Assembly: GCA_964501815.1 (NCBI GenBank)
Contig: CAZCUR010000003.1
Span: forward strand, 1 to 64,000
Direction: 5' to 3'
DNA from: Geothermobacter sp964501815
GTDB taxonomy: Bacteria > Desulfobacterota > Desulfuromonadia > Desulfuromonadales > Geothermobacteraceae
Length of the DNA: 64,000 bases
The notes under the pieces are model-generated. The model did no database searches. It saw nothing but the letters and a program-made list of their open reading frames with translations, and was not told the origin of the DNA. Below are positions 60,622 to 64,000 of the stretch, piece after piece. Made by a program: the position numbers and the translations under genes. Every line of letters starts with the position of its first letter. Position 1 is the stretch's first letter.

Positions 60622-60993
60622 GTGAAACGACGGGCTGAGGAACAGCTCGATAACAGGTTTCCGCCCGGGTTGCGCCTGCGCCACAGGTCGGAATTCATTC
60701 GTTGCAGAGAAATGGGACGGAAAATTCATACGTCCCATTTTCTCGTTTATGCCCTGGAAAGATCTGACGGTCGCTGCCGTCTCGGGGTTACCGCCAGCAA
60801 AAGGGTTGGCAACGCTGTGGTCCGCAACAGGGTCAAGAGACTGGTGCGGGAGTATTTCCGCACTCACAGGCAGCAGCTGCCTCGTGGCTATGATCTGTCC
60901 GTCATAGCCAAACACGGCGCCGGGACACTCGACCAGAATACCGTCAACCGGCAACTGGCGATTCTGGAGACCCTGGAATTCCGGGCCGTCTGA
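60622..60993 (+). CDS. rnpA: ribonuclease P protein component
   Basis: A 123-residue basic protein that binds the catalytic RNA of RNase P. The signature CRLGVTASKRVGNAVVRNRV and KRLVREYFR is present, after FPPGLRLRHRSEFIRC. It starts with GTG at 60622, three bases after rpmH. The stop overlaps the yidD ATG (TGATG). Confidence 0.96.
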   Translation: MKRRAEEQLDNRFPPGLRLRHRSEFIRCREMGRKIHTSHFLVYALERSDGRCRLGVTASKRVGNAVVRNRVKRLVREYFRTHRQQLPRGYDLSVIAKHGAGTLDQNTVNRQLAILETLEFRAV

Positions 60994-61223
60994 TGGAAAA
61001 AGGACTGATATTCATGCGGTCTGCTGTTCTTTTTCTCATCGGATTCTATCGGGTGGTTCTCTCTCCCCTGAAACCGCCCGTATGCCGATTTCATCCCAGC
61101 TGTTCCCAATATGCGCAGGAAGCAGTCCGGCGCCATGGCGTTTTCAAGGGGCTCCGTCTTGCCTGTCTCAGACTGCTTCGTTGTCACCCCTGGCATCCCG
61201 GGGGCGTTGATCCCGTCCCCTGA
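60993..61223 (+). CDS. yidD: membrane protein insertion efficiency factor YidD
   Basis: A 76-residue protein with the YidD signature PVCRFHPSCSQYAQEAVRRH, followed by GVFKGLRLACLRLLRCHPWH and PGGVDPVP. A short hydrophobic helix at the start (LFLIGFYRVVLSPL) is amphipathic. It assists YidC at the inner membrane. Starts in the rnpA stop. Confidence 0.95.
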   Translation: MEKGLIFMRSAVLFLIGFYRVVLSPLKPPVCRFHPSCSQYAQEAVRRHGVFKGLRLACLRLLRCHPWHPGGVDPVP

Positions 61224-61241
61224 TACCCCGTTGGAGTCAAC

Positions 61242-62849
61242 ATGGAAAACCGCAATACCATCATTGCCCTGGTTCTCATGGCTGTTGTCTGGTTCGGCTA
61301 CAATCTGCTCTTTCCGCCGAAACCCCAGGTTGTATCCCCTGAACCTCAAAAAGCTGCGGTTGAACCAAAACAACCTGTCACCGAAACCCGTGCCCCAGCC
61401 GTTGAGGGCCAAAAGACTGAGGTTGCCCAGACTGTTCCGGTTCCCGCAGGATACCGGGACAGGGTGATAACTGTTGATACGCCTCTCTATCGTGCCCGTT
61501 TTCACAGCCGGGGTGGACGACTGGTTCAGTTTGTTCTGAAAAAATACCGGAAAACGGCGGATCCCGACAGTGAGCCAGTTGCCCTGCACGATGTGCAGAC
61601 GGCCGATCTGGGCAATCTGGCTCTTCGGGGACAGGAGTCCCTTGCCCTTTCCGTCGACGCACCCTACACGGTTGTTGAGGGGCAGGATGACATTGTTGTT
61701 GGCAACGGGCAGGATGCCGTTCTGACTCTGCGGTATGTTTCCGGCGGAATCGCTGTCGACCGGCGCTATCATTTTCAGGGAGACAGTTATCTGATTGACC
61801 AGGATATCCTGATCCGGAATCAGGGGCCTGAAGTCGCGAAAGGTTCGCTGACTTTCAGTCTTGTTCATCCCTGGGACGAAAGCCAGAAAGGCGATCGGTA
61901 CGGGTTTGTCGGAGCGGCTACCCTGACGGCCAAGGATCGGGAAACCGATACCGTCAAGGGGTTGAAAAAAGAAAGCAAAACCTACACGAATCCTGTCTGG
62001 TCCGGGTTTGAAAACAAATATTTTCTTGCCGCCGCAGTTCCTCTCGAAAACGCCGCCGACAAGGTCGTCCTGCAGTATGTCAGGGATCAGATTCTCAACA
62101 ATTTTGTCAGCCCTTACCTGAATCTTGAGCCCGGCAAGCAGGTCACCCTGAAATACAGCCTCTATTTTGGTCCACTCGATTTTGAAATTCTGGGTCAGGT
62201 CGGGCATCAGCTCGACAAGGCTATCGATCTCGGTTTCTTTACTCCCATCGCCGAACCGTTACGGCTCGTTCTGCACTTTTTCTACCAATATGTCGGCAAC
62301 TGGGGTCTGGCCATTATTCTGCTGACGGTTATCATCAAGCTGCTTTTCTGGCCCCTGACCCAGAAGAGCTACAAGTCCATGCGCCAGATGCAGAAGCTGC
62401 AGCCGGAGATGCAGAAAATCCGGGAGAAGTATCGGCACGACCGGGAGAAGATGAACCAGGAGATGATGGCGCTTTACAAGGACAAACGGGTCAACCCCAT
62501 GGGCGGCTGTCTGCCCATGCTGGTGCAGATTCCGGTCTTTTTCGCCCTCTACAAAGTGCTTATGGTCGATATCGCCCTGCGTCATGCGCCCTTTGCCTTC
62601 TGGCTGACGGACCTTTCCGCCAAGGATCCCTACTACATTTCCCCGATTATCATGGGGGCGACCATGTTTATCCAGCAGCGGATGACCCCCTCCTCCATGG
62701 ATCCGACCCAGGCCAAGGTGTTCATGGCGATGCCCATCGTCTTTACCTTTTTGTTTCTTAACTTTCCTTCCGGTTTGGTCATTTACTGGTTGGTCAACAA
62801 TATTCTCACCATCGGCCAGCAGTATCTGATCAAGCGTCAGTTCAGCTGA
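61242..62849 (+). CDS. yidC: membrane protein insertase YidC
   Basis: A 535-residue YidC of the Gram-negative type: N-terminal helix (IIALVLMAVVWFGYNLLFPP), a large periplasmic domain (to about residue 340), then five helices with QKSYKSMRQMQKLQPEMQKI, NPMGGCLPMLVQIPVFFALY and FLFLNFPSGLVIYWLVNNIL. It inserts proteins alone or with SecYEG. Starts 18 bases after yidD. Confidence 0.97.
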   Translation: MENRNTIIALVLMAVVWFGYNLLFPPKPQVVSPEPQKAAVEPKQPVTETRAPAVEGQKTEVAQTVPVPAGYRDRVITVDTPLYRARFHSRGGRLVQFVLKKYRKTADPDSEPVALHDVQTADLGNLALRGQESLALSVDAPYTVVEGQDDIVVGNGQDAVLTLRYVSGGIAVDRRYHFQGDSYLIDQDILIRNQGPEVAKGSLTFSLVHPWDESQKGDRYGFVGAATLTAKDRETDTVKGLKKESKTYTNPVWSGFENKYFLAAAVPLENAADKVVLQYVRDQILNNFVSPYLNLEPGKQVTLKYSLYFGPLDFEILGQVGHQLDKAIDLGFFTPIAEPLRLVLHFFYQYVGNWGLAIILLTVIIKLLFWPLTQKSYKSMRQMQKLQPEMQKIREKYRHDREKMNQEMMALYKDKRVNPMGGCLPMLVQIPVFFALYKVLMVDIALRHAPFAFWLTDLSAKDPYYISPIIMGATMFIQQRMTPSSMDPTQAKVFMAMPIVFTFLFLNFPSGLVIYWLVNNILTIGQQYLIKRQFS

Positions 62850-62855
62850 GGCGAC

Positions 62856-63488
62856 ATGGAGGAGCTGTTTTCTCTCGACTGTAGCGCCGACAGTCTGGAA
62901 GAGGCTGTTGACAAGGGTCTGAAGCATTTCGGTTGCCGGCGCAGCGATCTGGACGTTCAGATTGTCACGCCGGCGCGGTCCGGTCTCTTTGGTCTGTTCG
63001 GGCGCCGGAAGGCGCAATACCGGATCCGCGTCTGCAACCGGTTGGCCGCCGGCGGTCTGGTTGCGCGTCGCCTTTTGCAGCTGGCCGGCTTTGGTGACAA
63101 GATCGAAATTCGGCTGGAGGACAGCGGTCAGGAAATTACTGTCGATACCGACATGAATGCTCTTGTCATCGGGAAGAGAGGGGTCACCCTGGACGGTCTT
63201 GAATATCTTGTGAACGGGATCGTCGACCGGACTCTTCCCGACGGACCTCGTTTGACCGTTGAATGTGGTCAGTTCCGGCAACGTCAGCGGGACCAGGTCC
63301 GGCGTGTTGCACGCGAACTTGTCGAGGAGGCCCGGAAAAAGGGACGGGCTCTCAGTCAACCCCTGCCTGCAGACCAGCGCCAGGTTGTTCATCAATGGGT
63401 CCGCAACTGTCCGGACTGCAGTTCCCGCAGTGAAGGTCAGGGGTTCTACAAGAAAGTCAGGGTTGTTTGTTCCAGGAAAAATCCTTGA
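62856..63488 (+). CDS. jag: Jag/KhpB RNA-binding protein
   Basis: A 210-residue protein with three parts: Jag-N (LDCSADSLEEAVDKGLKHFG, then VTPARSGLFGLFGRRKAQYR), a KH domain (TDMNALVIGKRGVTLDGLEY, with the G-K-R-G loop) and an R3H domain (RRVARELVEEARKKGRALS...). It ends in a Cys-containing tail (NCPDCSSRSEG). Usually encoded next to yidC. The stop overlaps the mnmE start by four bases. Confidence 0.93.
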   Translation: MEELFSLDCSADSLEEAVDKGLKHFGCRRSDLDVQIVTPARSGLFGLFGRRKAQYRIRVCNRLAAGGLVARRLLQLAGFGDKIEIRLEDSGQEITVDTDMNALVIGKRGVTLDGLEYLVNGIVDRTLPDGPRLTVECGQFRQRQRDQVRRVARELVEEARKKGRALSQPLPADQRQVVHQWVRNCPDCSSRSEGQGFYKKVRVVCSRKNP

Positions 63489-64000
63489 AGGCAGACAGCA
63501 CCATTGTCGCTCCGGCCACCCCCGCTGGTGAAGGGGGTCTTGCCGTCATCCGGTTGTCCGGTCCGCGGGCCGAGGCAATCCTGCGCGCCGTTTTTCAGCC
63601 TGCCCGTCTGCCCTGCCCTTTTGTCTCCCGGCATCTCTACTACGGTCACATCGTCGGCGCTGACGGCCCTGTCGATGAGGTTATGGCGGTGCTGATGAAA
63701 GCTCCTGCCACGTTTACCCGGGAAGATGTTGCCGAAATTCACTGCCACGGCGGCCCTGCCATTGTCCGCAGGATACTGGAACTGTGTCTGGACCATGGCG
63801 CGGTCATGGCTCGTCCAGGCGAGTTCACCCAGAGGGCCTTTCTCAACGGCCGTATTGACCTGGCTCAGGCGGAAGCCGTCGCGGCTCTGATTCATGCACG
63901 CAGCGAAGCGGCCCGACGCGTTGCCCTTGATCAGTTGGGCGGTCAACTCTCCCGGCAACTCGACCATATCAAAGCGCGGATTCTTGAACTTCTGGCCCAT
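63485..64000 (+). CDS. mnmE: tRNA modification GTPase MnmE (partial, cut by window end)
   Basis: The first 172 codons of MnmE (TrmE): STIVAPATPAGEGGLAVIRL, YYGHIVGADGPVDEVMAVLM, TFTREDVAEIHCHGGPAIVR, RPGEFTQRAFLNGRIDLAQA and EAVAALIHARSEAARRVALD match the N-terminal folate-binding and early helical domain. It forms the wobble cmnm5U34 modification with MnmG. The start is TTG at 63485 (AGGA eight bases before), overlapping the jag stop by four bases. The GTPase domain lies beyond the window. Confidence 0.95.
   Translation, partial: MKADSTIVAPATPAGEGGLAVIRLSGPRAEAILRAVFQPARLPCPFVSRHLYYGHIVGADGPVDEVMAVLMKAPATFTREDVAEIHCHGGPAIVRRILELCLDHGAVMARPGEFTQRAFLNGRIDLAQAEAVAALIHARSEAARRVALDQLGGQLSRQLDHIKARILELLAH

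Overview
The window is a high-GC bacterial chromosome segment most consistent with the Desulfuromonadia (Geobacter, Desulfuromonas and Pelobacter relatives). The evidence is a Geobacter-type nif regulatory pair (GAF-PAS histidine kinase plus receiver-ANTAR regulator), a HesB-like selenoprotein, a GEMM-class cyclic-dinucleotide riboswitch, sigma-54 promoters on nif genes, and the order rpmH-rnpA-yidD-yidC-jag-mnmE divergent from dnaA-dnaN-recF-gyrB-gyrA. No IS element, prophage, CRISPR array, rRNA or tRNA was seen.

Layout. 1-7.8 kb: the end of a YifB-like gene, a VapBC-type toxin-antitoxin pair, a selenocysteine-containing HesB/IscA-like gene, clpB, pdxH, a short RlmN-like radical SAM gene, a nitrilase, two gene remnants (an O-methyltransferase N-terminus and a DsrE-like C-terminus), and a cupin gene behind a GEMM riboswitch. 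8.3-27.6 kb: a nitrogen-fixation island with nifV on one strand, nifE-nifN-nifU/Q fusion on the other, then a long minus-strand series read as glnK-amtB-outer membrane protein, draT-draG, three small genes, nifH-D-K-X-fdxB-nafY-like-nifB, and a TSUP permease. 27.9-32.1 kb: gnfK and gnfR behind an arginase and an archaeal-type ornithine cyclodeaminase. 32.2-50.5 kb: bioA, a KefB-like antiporter, the complete tolQRAB-pal-cpoB set, queC-folE2, pyk, a class A penicillin-binding protein, nth, a probably inactive EEP-family protein, a cyclophilin and gpsA. 50.6-64 kb: gyrA-gyrB-recF-dnaN-dnaA, the likely origin, then rpmH-rnpA-yidD-yidC-jag-mnmE (cut by the window end).

How it works together. NifHDK is the Mo nitrogenase. 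NifB, NifEN, NifV, NifX, the NafY-like protein and the NifU/Q fusion build and carry FeMo-co. FdxB probably supplies electrons. DraT/DraG and GlnK/AmtB adjust activity to ammonium. Control appears two-layered. Sigma-54 promoters lie upstream of nifH, nifE, glnK and possibly nifV. Intrinsic terminators then sit in the leaders of nifH, nifV, nifB and glnK, and in nifH, nifE, nifV and nifB I find hairpins with a six-base A-N-N-G-N-N loop, the shape bound by ANTAR antiterminators. The ANTAR regulator GnfR is encoded in the same window.

The least ordinary items are the in-frame UGA selenoprotein with its downstream hairpin, the degenerate NifU-NifQ fusion, the leader hairpins, the riboswitch before a cupin gene, a small HTH-like protein with a Cys/Gly tail in the nif cluster, and REP-like repeats within the nifHDKX operon. 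All assignments rest on reading the sequence; no database search was run.
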